Shown piece after piece: positions 1 through 7,803 of a stretch of DNA of 64,000 bases. Below the pieces are notes generated by a model. The model saw nothing but the letters and a program-made list of their open reading frames with translations. It was not told the origin of the DNA and did no database searches. The stretch is from positions 1,736,001-1,800,000 of the forward strand of contig NZ_CP158016.1 of NCBI RefSeq assembly GCF_046254905.1. Reading direction: 5' to 3'. The translations under genes were made by a program, and so were the position numbers. Within the stretch, counting starts at the first letter, position 1; each line of letters begins with the position of its first letter. The stretch comes from Pseudaeromonas aegiceratis (GTDB lineage: Bacteria > Pseudomonadota > Gammaproteobacteria > Enterobacterales > Aeromonadaceae).

Positions 1-638
1 TGCTGGGGGCCCTGCTGGCCCTGGGCCTGTGGGGGGCCAGCCAGATCTGGCCCCAGCCGGTGGCTGTGCTGCTGACCCTGGTGTTGGGGCTGCTGCTCAC
101 CGGTGCCCTGCACGAGGATGGGCTCAGCGACATGTGCGATGGCCTGGGCGGCGGGGTCGATCACGCCAAGAAGCTGGCCATCATGAAGGACTCCCGGGTC
201 GGCAGCTATGGCGCTCTGGCCCTCATCCTCAGCCAGTTGCTCAAGTTCTGCCTGCTGCTCAGCCTGCCGGCGCCCTGGTGGGCCCTGTTGCTGGCCCAGC
301 CCTTGTCCCGCACCCTGGCCGGCAGCCTGATGTTCGTCTTGCCCTACGTGCGAGTGGAGTCCGCCAAGGCCAAGGCGGTGGTGGGCGAGTGGGCCTGGCG
401 GGATCTGCTGGGCCTGCTGGCGGGCGGTGGCCTGGCCCTGTGCCTGCTGCCCTGGCCCCTGGCGTTGACCTGTCTGTTGCTGCTGGGATTGCTGTTTATC
501 TGGCTGGTGCGTTTTCTCACCCGCCATCTGGGGGGCTACACCGGGGATTGCCTGGGCGCCGCCCAGCAGTTGGCGGAGCTGCTCATCTACCTGTTGCTGG
601 CCACCCGGCTGGCCGGAGGACCGGTATGGCCCATGTGA
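1..638 (+). CDS. cobS: Adenosylcobinamide-GDP ribazoletransferase, 5' end outside window
   Basis: CobS joins alpha-ribazole (phosphate) to adenosylcobinamide-GDP, the last step of nucleotide-loop assembly of B12, in the inner membrane. The frame is open from the first bases of the window, so the N-terminus is missing. The visible part carries the family signature GALHEDGLSDMCDGLGGG followed by KLAIMKDSRVGSYG, which holds the acidic metal-binding residues, and then several hydrophobic segments rich in Leu and Ala that fit transmembrane helices. The stop codon overlaps the start of cobU by 13 bases, which indicates translational coupling. Identification rests on the signature and on the cob neighbours. 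Any cobalamin riboswitch would lie upstream of the window. Confidence 0.95.
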   Translation, partial: LGALLALGLWGASQIWPQPVAVLLTLVLGLLLTGALHEDGLSDMCDGLGGGVDHAKKLAIMKDSRVGSYGALALILSQLLKFCLLLSLPAPWWALLLAQPLSRTLAGSLMFVLPYVRVESAKAKAVVGEWAWRDLLGLLAGGGLALCLLPWPLALTCLLLLGLLFIWLVRFLTRHLGGYTGDCLGAAQQLAELLIYLLLATRLAGGPVWPM

Positions 639-1186
639 CGCTAATTCTCGGCGGCGCCCGCTCCGGCAAGTCGGCCCTGGCGGAGCGGCTGGCCCGCGGC
701 AGCGGCAAGGCCGTCACCTATATCGCCACCGCCCAGGCGGGGGATGAGGAGATGGCGGCGCGCATCGCTCATCACCAGGCCAGACGTCCGGCGCACTGGC
801 GACTGGTGGAGGCGCCGCTGGCGTTGGTGCCGACCCTGCGCCGCGAAGCGGCGGCCGATACCCTCTTGCTGGTGGATTGCCTGACCCTGTGGCTCACCAA
901 TCTGTTGTGTCAGCCCCAGCCGCCGGATGAGGCCGCCCTGGCCACCTGTATGGCCGAGCTGCTCGACCAACTGGCCGGGCTGCCCGGCGAGGTGCTGCTG
1001 GTGAGCAACGAGGTGGGGCTGGGCATAGTGCCGATGGGGGCCCTATCCCGCCGCTTCGTCGACGAGGCGGGCCGCCTCAACCAGGCGCTGGCGGCCCAGG
1101 CCCGGCGCGTGGCCTTCGTGGCGGCAGGACTGCCGTTGTGGCTCAAAGGCGCGCCCACCCAGCATCAAGGAGGGTCCCATGACTGA
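626..1186 (+). CDS. cobU: Adenosylcobinamide kinase / adenosylcobinamide-phosphate guanylyltransferase
   Basis: This bifunctional enzyme phosphorylates adenosylcobinamide and then transfers GMP to give the CobS substrate. The start is ATG 626 because the protein then begins MAHVTLILGGARSGKS, placing the nucleotide-binding P-loop GGARSGKS at residues 9-16, as usual for CobU. Length is 186 residues, typical for the family. The motif VSNEVGLGIVP and the downstream GRLNQALAA stretch are also characteristic. The open frame runs upstream to base 29, but that part lies inside cobS in another frame and is not coding. The gene overlaps cobS by 13 bases and cobC by 8, so cobS, cobU and cobC are probably translated from one message. 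Confidence 0.96.
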   Translation: MAHVTLILGGARSGKSALAERLARGSGKAVTYIATAQAGDEEMAARIAHHQARRPAHWRLVEAPLALVPTLRREAAADTLLLVDCLTLWLTNLLCQPQPPDEAALATCMAELLDQLAGLPGEVLLVSNEVGLGIVPMGALSRRFVDEAGRLNQALAAQARRVAFVAAGLPLWLKGAPTQHQGGSHD

Positions 1187-1826
1187 CAAGCCCGGTTGCG
1201 TCCATCTGCTGCGTCACGGTCCCGTGGCCGGCGAGCCGGCCCTCTATGGCCGGACCGAGGTGGCCTTGGCGGCCGGCGCCCAGGGACTGCTGGCCCCCCT
1301 GTTTGCCCAGGACTGCCCCTATGACGGCATCATCAGCTCGCCGCGGATCCGCTGTCTGCACACAGCCCAGGCGCTGGCCAGGCGGTGGGCACTGCCGCTG
1401 GCTGTCTTGCCCGAGTGGGCCGAGCTGGACTTCGGTCGTTTCGACGGCCGGCCTTTTAGCGAACTGACGGCCCAGTGGGCCGAACTGGAGGCCTTCTGGC
1501 AGGCCCCCGCCGTCCATACCCTGCCGGAGGCCGAGCCCCTGGCGGTCTTTCATGACCGGGTGCTGGCGGCCTGGCAGGCGCTGCTGGCCCAGCTGGGGGC
1601 ACAACGGCTGCTGGTGGTGACCCATGGCGGCGTCATCCGCCAGATCCTGGGTCATCTGCTGGGGGCGGACTGGCGTCAGGGGGCGCTGCAGAGCGCCCTG
1701 CATCTGCCCTACGCCAGCCTGACCCGCATCTGGTGCTGGCCCGGTGAGGTGTGTCAGATCCGGCAACTGGCCGCATTACCCCAGCAGTTGCTGTGGCAAG
1801 AGGAGGCACAATGGCGTCCCGCATAA
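1179..1826 (+). CDS. cobC: Alpha-ribazole phosphatase-like histidine phosphatase
   Basis: A member of the histidine phosphatase superfamily, most likely the alpha-ribazole-5'-phosphate phosphatase of the B12 lower-ligand pathway. The catalytic RHG triad is at residues 12-14 (LLRHGPV), and the second conserved histidine is in VVTHGGVIRQIL. The arginine of the SSPRIRCLHTAQAL motif fits a phosphate-pocket residue. Length is 215 residues. A ribosome binding site (AGGAGG) lies just before ATG 1179. The position between cobU and cobQ, with overlaps on both sides, supports CobC over a generic phosphoglycerate-mutase-like protein, because the superfamily itself is broad. Confidence 0.9.
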   Translation: MTDKPGCVHLLRHGPVAGEPALYGRTEVALAAGAQGLLAPLFAQDCPYDGIISSPRIRCLHTAQALARRWALPLAVLPEWAELDFGRFDGRPFSELTAQWAELEAFWQAPAVHTLPEAEPLAVFHDRVLAAWQALLAQLGAQRLLVVTHGGVIRQILGHLLGADWRQGALQSALHLPYASLTRIWCWPGEVCQIRQLAALPQQLLWQEEAQWRPA

Positions 1827-3313
1827 TAGCGTACCCCGCCGCCCAGACCCTGATGGTGCAGGGCACCAGCTCCGATGCCGGCAAGAGCCTGATGGTGGCG
1901 GGGCTGTGCCGCCTGTTGGCCCGGGCGGGGCATCAGGTGGCGCCGTTCAAGCCGCAGAACATGGCCCTCAACAGCGCCGTGACCGCTGAAGGTGGCGAGA
2001 TTGGCCGGGCCCAGGCGGTGCAGGCCTTGGCGGCGGGACTGGCACCCCATACCGATTTCAATCCCGTGTTGCTCAAGCCCTCGTCGGACACCGGCTGTCA
2101 GGTGATCCTGAATGGTCGGGCGGTGACGGACATGGAGGCGGCGGCCTATCACGACTACAAGCAGGTGGCCATGGCTACCGTGCTGGCGGCCCACGATCGC
2201 CTGCGTGCACGCTTTGCCCAGATCCTGGTGGAGGGGGCGGGCAGCCCGGCGGAAGTCAACCTGCGCCAGGGGGATATTGCCAACATGGGCTTTGCCGAGG
2301 CGGTAGACTGTCCGGTGATCCTGGTGGCCGACATCGATCGCGGTGGCGTGTTTGCCCAGCTGGTGGGGACCTTGGCCTTGATCAGCCAAAGCGAGCAGGA
2401 CAGGATCAAGGGCTTTATCATCAACAAGTTTCGCGGTGACGTCGCCCTACTGCAGCCGGGGCTAGATTGGCTGGAACAGCGCACCGGCAAGCCGGTGCTG
2501 GGGGTGGTGCCCTATCTGCAGGATCTGGAGATCGCCGCCGAGGATGCCATCATGACCCGGGATCACACCAGCCAGGCGCTGATCCGGGTGGCGGTGCCCG
2601 TGCTGGGGCGGATCAGCAACCATACGGACTTCGATCCGTTACGGCTGCACCCCCAGGTTGAGCTGAGCTACGTGGCACCCCATGCCCCCTTGCCGCCGTG
2701 CGATCTGCTGATCCTGCCTGGCAGCAAGAATGTGCGGGCGGATCTGGCCCTGCTCAAGGCCCAGTGGGGAGCGCAGATCGACCGTCACCTGCGCTATGGT
2801 GGCAAGGTGCTGGGGATCTGCGGGGGTTACCAGATGCTGGGAGAGAGCATTGCCGATCCCCTGGGGCTGGAGGGACCTGCCGGCACCAGTGCCGGCCTGG
2901 GGTACCTGCCGGTGCGCACCACCCTGGCGCCGGACAAGCAGCTGTGCCACAGCCAGGGCCAGTTGCAGCTGGGTGACCATCAGGCGCCGGTGCGGGGGTA
3001 TGAAATTCATCAGGGCCGCTCCGAGGTAGGGGACGCGACCGCCGTGCTGCGTCTTGCCGACGGCACCCTGGATGGCGCCCAGAGTGCCGATGGCCAGGTG
3101 GCGGGCACCTATCTGCATGGCCTGTTTGACGAGCCGGCGGCCCTGGCGGCCGTGTTGGCCTGGGCCGGCGCCCGGGTCGAGGCACCGCAGGATTATCAAG
3201 CCCAGCAGTTGGCCGCCCTGGATAGGTTGGCGGATTGTCTGGCAGCACATCTGGACATGGGGCGCCTGGGGGCGCTCCTGTCCCCACAGTGGAGAGACGT
3301 CGATGGTAGATGA
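1811..3313 (+). CDS. cobQ: Cobyric acid synthase
   Basis: CobQ (CbiP) amidates four side-chain carboxylates of the corrin ring using glutamine and ATP. The N-terminal half is a dethiobiotin-synthetase-like domain with the nucleotide-binding segment GTSSDAGKS at residues 18-26. The C-terminal half is a class I glutamine amidotransferase with nucleophile Cys337 in GICGGYQMLG and the active-site His436 in TYLHGLFD. ATG 1811 is chosen because AGGAGG lies 5-10 bases upstream and the protein then starts at the family position; an in-frame GTG at 1751 would add 20 unrelated residues. Length is 500 residues. It overlaps the end of cobC by 16 bases and the start of cobA by 11. Confidence 0.96.
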   Translation: MASRIIAYPAAQTLMVQGTSSDAGKSLMVAGLCRLLARAGHQVAPFKPQNMALNSAVTAEGGEIGRAQAVQALAAGLAPHTDFNPVLLKPSSDTGCQVILNGRAVTDMEAAAYHDYKQVAMATVLAAHDRLRARFAQILVEGAGSPAEVNLRQGDIANMGFAEAVDCPVILVADIDRGGVFAQLVGTLALISQSEQDRIKGFIINKFRGDVALLQPGLDWLEQRTGKPVLGVVPYLQDLEIAAEDAIMTRDHTSQALIRVAVPVLGRISNHTDFDPLRLHPQVELSYVAPHAPLPPCDLLILPGSKNVRADLALLKAQWGAQIDRHLRYGGKVLGICGGYQMLGESIADPLGLEGPAGTSAGLGYLPVRTTLAPDKQLCHSQGQLQLGDHQAPVRGYEIHQGRSEVGDATAVLRLADGTLDGAQSADGQVAGTYLHGLFDEPAALAAVLAWAGARVEAPQDYQAQQLAALDRLADCLAAHLDMGRLGALLSPQWRDVDGR

Positions 3314-3908
3314 ACAACAGAAGGCCGAGCGTCACCAGGCCCGGCAGCAACGCCTCAAGGAGAAGGTAGATGCGCGCATCGCCGCCGCCCAGGAGGAGCG
3401 GGGCTTGCTCATCGTCATCACAGGGGATGGCAAGGGCAAGAGCACCTCGGGGTTTGGTACCGTCTGCCGCGCGGTGGGCCATGGTCTCAAGCCGGCGGTG
3501 GCCCAGTTTATCAAGGGCACCTGGGCCTGCGGCGAGCGCAGCCTGTTGGCGGGGGCCGGCGTCCCCTTTGCGGTGATGGCCACCGGCTTTACCTGGGAGA
3601 CCCAGGACAAGGCCAAGGACACGGAAGCCGCGCTGACGGTCTGGCAAACGGCCAAGGGCTGGCTCACGGATCCGACCATCGATCTGGTGCTGTTGGACGA
3701 GCTGACCTATATGCTGGCCTATGGCTACCTGGATCTGGACGAGGTGCTGGAGGCCATCGTCGCCCGGCCGCCCCATCAGCATGTGGTGGTGACAGGCCGC
3801 GGCTGTCATCGCGCCTTGCTGGAGCTGGCCGATACCGTCAGCGAGGTGAAGAAGATCAAGCATGCCTTCGATGCCGGGATCAAGGCACAACAGGGCATCG
3901 ATTGGTGA
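3303..3908 (+). CDS. cobA: Cob(I)alamin adenosyltransferase, CobA/BtuR type
   Basis: CobA attaches the 5'-deoxyadenosyl group of ATP to cob(I)alamin or cobinamide, preparing salvaged corrinoids for CobU and CobS. The 201-residue protein has a charged N-terminal helix, then the P-loop TGDGKGKSTSGFG at about residues 40-52, and the conserved LVLLDELTYMLAYGYL and VVVTGRGCHRALLELAD segments of the CobA (not PduO) family. ATG 3303 overlaps the end of cobQ. It is the last cob gene of the visible operon. Together the five genes cover adenosylation, side-chain amidation and nucleotide-loop assembly, with no corrin-ring synthesis genes in view. Confidence 0.96.
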   Translation: MVDEQQKAERHQARQQRLKEKVDARIAAAQEERGLLIVITGDGKGKSTSGFGTVCRAVGHGLKPAVAQFIKGTWACGERSLLAGAGVPFAVMATGFTWETQDKAKDTEAALTVWQTAKGWLTDPTIDLVLLDELTYMLAYGYLDLDEVLEAIVARPPHQHVVVTGRGCHRALLELADTVSEVKKIKHAFDAGIKAQQGIDW

Positions 3909-3918
3909 GGAGCACAAG

Positions 3919-4545
3919 ATGAAGAACAAATTCAGTCCCACGGAACTGCGGGTGATCGCCTGCCTGATCGAAAAGCAGATCAGCACCCCGGATCAGTATC
4001 CCTTGAGCTTCAACAGCCTGCTCAACGCCTGCAATCAGAAGAGCAATCGCGAGCCGGTGCTGAACCTGGACGAGGTGGCGCTGCAAGCCGCGCTGGATGC
4101 CCTGGTGGCCAAGCGGCTGGTGCACAACGTGGCCGGCTTCAACGCCCGGGTAGCCAAGTATCAGCACAGGTTCTGCAACAGTGAATTTGGCGAGCTGCAG
4201 TTTGATCCCCAGGAGCTGGGGGTGATCTGCGAGCTGATGCTGCGCGGGCCCCAGACCCCTGGGGAGCTGCGCTCCCGCACCGCACGCCTGTGCAGCTTTG
4301 GCGAGGTGAGCGAGGTGGATCAGGTGCTGGCGCGCCTGATGGCATCGGGCCATGTGCAGAAATTGGAGCGGGAGCCCGGCAAGCGGGAGAGCCGCTATCT
4401 GCAGCTGTTTGGTGCCGAGGCCCCCACCAGCCCGCTGGTGGCGCCGGCCGGGGATCGCCTGGTGGCGCTGGAGGCCGAGGTGCTGCGCCTGCGGCAGAGG
4501 GTGGCGGAGCTCGAGGCCGAGCTGGCGCGCCACACGGATATCTAA
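3919..4545 (+). CDS. yceH: UPF0502 / DUF480 family protein YceH
   Basis: A conserved protein of unknown biochemical role. It is 208 residues long and built of two winged-helix-like repeats, the first starting at SPTELRVIACLIEKQ and the second at DPQELGVICELMLRGPQTPGEL. These are followed by a short C-terminal coiled coil (leucine and glutamate heptads, about residues 180-205). ATG 3919 has GGAGCA a few bases upstream and gives the usual N-terminus KFSPTELRVIACL. It follows cobA by only 10 bases, so it is probably cotranscribed with the cob operon; no functional link to B12 is known to me. Family assignment is firm, function unknown. Confidence 0.92.
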   Translation: MKNKFSPTELRVIACLIEKQISTPDQYPLSFNSLLNACNQKSNREPVLNLDEVALQAALDALVAKRLVHNVAGFNARVAKYQHRFCNSEFGELQFDPQELGVICELMLRGPQTPGELRSRTARLCSFGEVSEVDQVLARLMASGHVQKLEREPGKRESRYLQLFGAEAPTSPLVAPAGDRLVALEAEVLRLRQRVAELEAELARHTDI

Positions 4546-4574
4546 CCCATTACGACAACACGAGGAGAGCAAGC

Positions 4575-5366
4575 GTGCAGCCTTATTCATTGTGGCGTGG
4601 TCCCTGGCTGGCCTGGTTCAGCAAACCCTTTTACCAGCACCTGGGGCGCCATGGCCGCGGCATCGGCTTTGTCTACCTGCTGGGACTGTGCGCCCTGTGC
4701 ACCCTGCCCAGCTACTGGTTCGTTCAGGGGGCCATCACCCACTTCTATGATCAGCAGTTGGATGGTTATCTGGGTCAGGTGCCGACCCTGCACTTTCGCG
4801 ACGGCAGCCTCAGCATAGAGCAGCAGGAGCCGGTGGAGATCCGTGAGGGCGACCAGCCGCTGGTGGTGATCGATACCAGTGGACATTACCAGTCCCTGGA
4901 CGAGATTGATGCGCCTGTGCTGGTGACCAAGCATGAGCTCATCATGCGCAAGGGACCGGGGCGCACCGAGCACATGGAGTTCAGCCAGTTGCCCGACATG
5001 GTGGTGGATCAGCCCATGATGCGGCGTCTGTTTGATGAGGTGCGGCGCATCGCCGGCAAGTTCATCTACCCCCTCATCTGGTTGAGTGACTGGGGTTATC
5101 GCACCTTCCAGGCCCTGATGTTGGGCGGCTTTGCCCTGCTGCTGGCCCGGCGGCGCAACCTGCCCATGACCTATGCCACCGGCATTCGGCTGGCGGCCCT
5201 GGCCCTGACCCCGGCGGTCATGTTGCAGGCCCTGCTGGTGCTATTGAACCTCAGCCTGCCGGCAGCCTGGCTGCTGTTTTTGGCCCTGGAGCTGGGGTAC
5301 GTCTACTTTGCGGTGGCCCAGCAACAGGGCGACGACGACGCGCTATCCGGCACCCTGGTGGTCTAG
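4575..5366 (+). CDS. DUF1189 family inner-membrane protein
   Basis: A 263-residue membrane protein. The start is GTG 4575, preceded by GAGGAGAG at 4562-4569; this begins the protein at VQPYSLWRGPWLAWFSKPFYQ, whereas the longer open frame runs back into yceH. There is one hydrophobic segment near residues 25-48, then a soluble middle part of about 120 residues, probably periplasmic, and three hydrophobic segments in the C-terminal third. The architecture and sequence fit the DUF1189 family, whose role is not established. It lies 29 bases after yceH on the same strand. Confidence 0.75.
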   Translation: MQPYSLWRGPWLAWFSKPFYQHLGRHGRGIGFVYLLGLCALCTLPSYWFVQGAITHFYDQQLDGYLGQVPTLHFRDGSLSIEQQEPVEIREGDQPLVVIDTSGHYQSLDEIDAPVLVTKHELIMRKGPGRTEHMEFSQLPDMVVDQPMMRRLFDEVRRIAGKFIYPLIWLSDWGYRTFQALMLGGFALLLARRRNLPMTYATGIRLAALALTPAVMLQALLVLLNLSLPAAWLLFLALELGYVYFAVAQQQGDDDALSGTLVV

Positions 5367-5405
5367 GCTCTAGGGCAGGGGCGGGGTAGCACAGAGGGGG
5401 CAGAT

Positions 5406-5981
5406 ATGGTCAGTTGGGGACTCTTGTTGGCAGGCCTGCTGCTTCCCATTCAGCAGCAGGGCGTCATGGCAGAGCAAAGCTGGGTGACGGTGGACCGCGC
5501 CGCCTTGCCCTATGCCCCCCAGACCCAGGCCCTGTCGCTGTTTACCCAGGATAGCAGCGTGCAGCCCTTGGCGGTGGAGGCCACCGACAGCGGTTGGCGG
5601 ATCTTGTTTCGTGAACGGATCCGCGGCCCTGTCACCCTCTATCTGGATGAGTCCGTACCGCCGGCAGCCGAGCCGCCCATCGCGGCTACAGCCTTGTCCA
5701 GCGGGCCCAGCGTCTGCTATCGGGTGCGTCATAGCAGTGACACCCTGTGGCGGGCCGGCCAGTCTCTCACCACGCCGGGGGGGGATCCTTATCTGATGGT
5801 GCTGGCGCTGTTTGCCAGCAACAAGGAGCGGCTGGGCAACGATCCGGACGGCCTGCGCATCGGCGATGAGCTGCTCTGTCCCTCGGCGGAGGTGCTGGGC
5901 CATTTTACCGCCATGGATGCCCAGGCGCGCCGCAGCCTCTATCGCCGACTGGAGGCTTATGGCCGCCGGTTGCACCGCTGA
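5406..5981 (+). CDS. Exported protein with FimV-like LysM domain
   Basis: A 191-residue protein with a hydrophobic N-terminus (MVSWGLLLAGLLLPIQQQ, a signal peptide or anchor). The C-terminal half contains a segment running from SDTLWRAGQSLTTPGGDPY to DPDGLRIGDELLCPS. This resembles the peptidoglycan-binding LysM module of the FimV/TspA family, in which the sequence goes from TLW to GQ.L. The family relation suggests a periplasmic protein that contacts peptidoglycan. It is much shorter than FimV and lacks the tetratricopeptide and C-terminal regions. It follows the DUF1189 gene by 39 bases. No specific function can be assigned. Confidence 0.65.
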   Translation: MVSWGLLLAGLLLPIQQQGVMAEQSWVTVDRAALPYAPQTQALSLFTQDSSVQPLAVEATDSGWRILFRERIRGPVTLYLDESVPPAAEPPIAATALSSGPSVCYRVRHSSDTLWRAGQSLTTPGGDPYLMVLALFASNKERLGNDPDGLRIGDELLCPSAEVLGHFTAMDAQARRSLYRRLEAYGRRLHR

Positions 5982-6094
5982 GGGTTTATCTTGTCTCATC
6001 CTGGCCGGGGTGATAACATCCGCCGCTGCTTTACTCGCGGTGCCGGACGGTCGCATCCGACACCAAAATTCACCTAGATAAAGAGAGAATGACT

Positions 6095-6382
6095 ATGTCT
6101 TTCGTATTTGAAGCTCAACAACGTACCGACCTGGGGAAAGGTGCGAGCCGCCGCCTGCGTCGTGACGCCAAGGTCCCTGCCGTCGTTTACGGTGGTAACG
6201 AAGCCGCTGTGTCCGTGAACCTGGATTTCAACAAGGTGAACGTGGCCCAACAGCAAGACGCTTTCTACAGCGACGTTCTGACCCTGAACGTTGATGGCAA
6301 GGAAGTGAAGGTGAAACTGGCTGCCGTACAACGTCACCCGGTTAAGACCCACGTGGTTCACCTGGACTTCGTACGCGCCTAA
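6095..6382 (+). CDS. rplY: 50S ribosomal protein L25
   Basis: bL25 binds loop E of 5S rRNA in the large ribosomal subunit. The protein is 95 residues, the short form found in enterobacteria and relatives without the C-terminal CTC extension. It matches the E. coli protein through GKGASRRLRR, VPAVVYGGNEA, FYSDVLTLNVDGKEVKVK and the end VHLDFVRA. ATG 6095 is preferred because AAGAGAGA at 6081-6088 is then properly spaced; an upstream in-frame ATG at 6089 would leave almost no spacing. Codon use is more biased to AAC, GAC and GTT-type codons than its neighbours, as in strongly expressed genes. Confidence 0.97.
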   Translation: MSFVFEAQQRTDLGKGASRRLRRDAKVPAVVYGGNEAAVSVNLDFNKVNVAQQQDAFYSDVLTLNVDGKEVKVKLAAVQRHPVKTHVVHLDFVRA

Positions 6383-6402
6383 TCGCGTACCGCTTCAAGA
6401 TA

Positions 6403-6429
6403 AAGGCGCTCGATGGAGCGCCTTTTTTT
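6403..6429 (+). terminator. Intrinsic terminator of rplY
   Basis: The arms GGCGCT and AGCGCC form a GC-rich stem with a short loop, followed by seven T on the plus strand. It lies 20 bases after rplY. Confidence 0.85.
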
Positions 6430-6437
6430 GTGTCCGG

Positions 6438-7082
6438 TCACCAGATAGGCTGGCTGAGGAAGGGGTTGCTGACCCGCTCATGGCCGAAGGTGGAGTTGGG
6501 GCCGTGACCGGGGATAAACAACACCTCGTCCCCCAAGGGCAGCAGCTTGTGATTGATGGCATCCAGTAGATCGGCGTGGTTGCCCTGGGGAAAGTCGGTG
6601 CGCCCGATGGAGCCGTTGAACAGCACGTCCCCCACCAGGGCCAGCTTGGCGGCCTGGCTGTAGAACACCACATGCCCCGGGGTATGCCCCGGACAATGCA
6701 ATACCTGCAACTGCTCCTGCCCCAGGCTCAGGGTATCGCCTTCGTTGAGCCAGCGATCCGGCACAAAGCTCTCTTGATGGGGAAAGCCGAACATTTGCGA
6801 TTGGGCGGGCAGGGCCTCGAACCAAAAGGCATCGGCCTTATGGGGCCCTATGATGGGGCAGCCGGTCAGCTGGCGCAGCTCGTCGGCGGCCCCCACGTGA
6901 TCCAGGTGGCCATGGGTCAGCCACAGCTGGGTCAGATCCAGGCCGGCATCGGCCACCGCCTTACGCAGCAGGGCGGTCTCGCCGCCCGGATCTACCAGGG
7001 CCGCCTCATTGGTCTGGTCACACCACAAGAGAGTGCAGTTCTGCATGAAGGGGGTGACCGGCAGAATTTTGTACTTGAGCAT
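6438..7082 (-). CDS. gloC: Type II glyoxalase-like metallo-beta-lactamase-fold hydrolase (YcbL)
   Basis: GloC (YcbL) is a hydroxyacylglutathione hydrolase that splits S-lactoylglutathione in methylglyoxal detoxification. The 214-residue protein has the metal-binding motif THGHLDH with His57, His59, Asp61 and His62. Further metal ligands lie in CPGHTPGH and in LVGDVLFNGSIGRTDFPQG, and the last histidine is in IPGHGP. The protein lacks the longer C-terminal glutathione-binding domain of classical GloB and matches the short YcbL group. It sits 32 bases after the SGNH hydrolase gene on the same strand. Substrate assignment is by family. Confidence 0.9.
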   Translation of the reverse strand: MLKYKILPVTPFMQNCTLLWCDQTNEAALVDPGGETALLRKAVADAGLDLTQLWLTHGHLDHVGAADELRQLTGCPIIGPHKADAFWFEALPAQSQMFGFPHQESFVPDRWLNEGDTLSLGQEQLQVLHCPGHTPGHVVFYSQAAKLALVGDVLFNGSIGRTDFPQGNHADLLDAINHKLLPLGDEVLFIPGHGPNSTFGHERVSNPFLSQPIW

Positions 7083-7114
7083 GGGGGCTCCACAGTCTTC
7101 AGGAAAAGGCCATT

Positions 7115-7720
7115 CTACCCTGCCCCCTCGGCAGGGCCAACCGATGCGCCGGCAAAGGCGTCGCCCAGGGCCTGAGCTATGGCGCCATGGGCTTCGGCGG
7201 TCCAGTGCAGGCCATCTTGGCTGCTACCCAGCATGGCACTGGGATCCAGGCAGGCAAGGCGCCAGTGGCGCGCGGCGGCCTGCCACAAGGGCAGCAGGGC
7301 CGGCGCCTGGGCACTGTGGTGGCCAAACAGGTTGCGCCAGGGGCCCTGCAGGGCGGGAATGGGGGCCGGGGCCAGCAACTGCAGCTGGCCCGGCCGACCG
7401 GCCGCCTGCCAATCCTCAAGGTAACTATCGAGTGCCTGGCCTATGCCATCCGGGCTGCCGCCGGCGGCCAGATCGTTGATGCCCAACGCCAGCACCAGAT
7501 AGGCAGGCTGCGCGGTGAGCGCCGCCTGCCATTGGTCGCGGGCGGAGACGAGTCCGCGGGCCGCGTCGTTGAAGGCCAGGGTCCGGCCCGGCTGGCCGAG
7601 ATTGTGCAAGGGCTGGCCAAGCCGCCTGGCCAGGCGATCGGGCCAGCGCAGCGCGGCGGCGTGGCGGCCCCCCGCCGGATCCCAGCCCCAGCAATTCGAA
7701 TCACCAAAACACAGCAACAT
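7115..7720 (-). CDS. SGNH/GDSL-family hydrolase
   Basis: A 201-residue cytosolic-looking hydrolase (no signal peptide). Block I is CFGDSNCWG with the presumptive nucleophile Ser8. The glycine of block II is in NLGQPGRTL, the asparagine of block III in LALGINDLAAGG, and the Asp-His pair of block V in DGLHWTAEAH. The FGDSN..GWDP start resembles GDSL lipases and arylesterases that act on small esters. It is encoded 83 bases downstream of mnmH and just upstream of gloC. The true substrate cannot be told from the sequence. Confidence 0.85.
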   Translation of the reverse strand: MLLCFGDSNCWGWDPAGGRHAAALRWPDRLARRLGQPLHNLGQPGRTLAFNDAARGLVSARDQWQAALTAQPAYLVLALGINDLAAGGSPDGIGQALDSYLEDWQAAGRPGQLQLLAPAPIPALQGPWRNLFGHHSAQAPALLPLWQAAARHWRLACLDPSAMLGSSQDGLHWTAEAHGAIAQALGDAFAGASVGPAEGAG

Positions 7721-7803
7721 GTCGCGACTCCGTTGTTCAACATTGAGGTGAGCTCACCCCGGACGCCCAACGGCCAGGCAAAGTGCACCTGGCGGTGTGG
7801 GCC

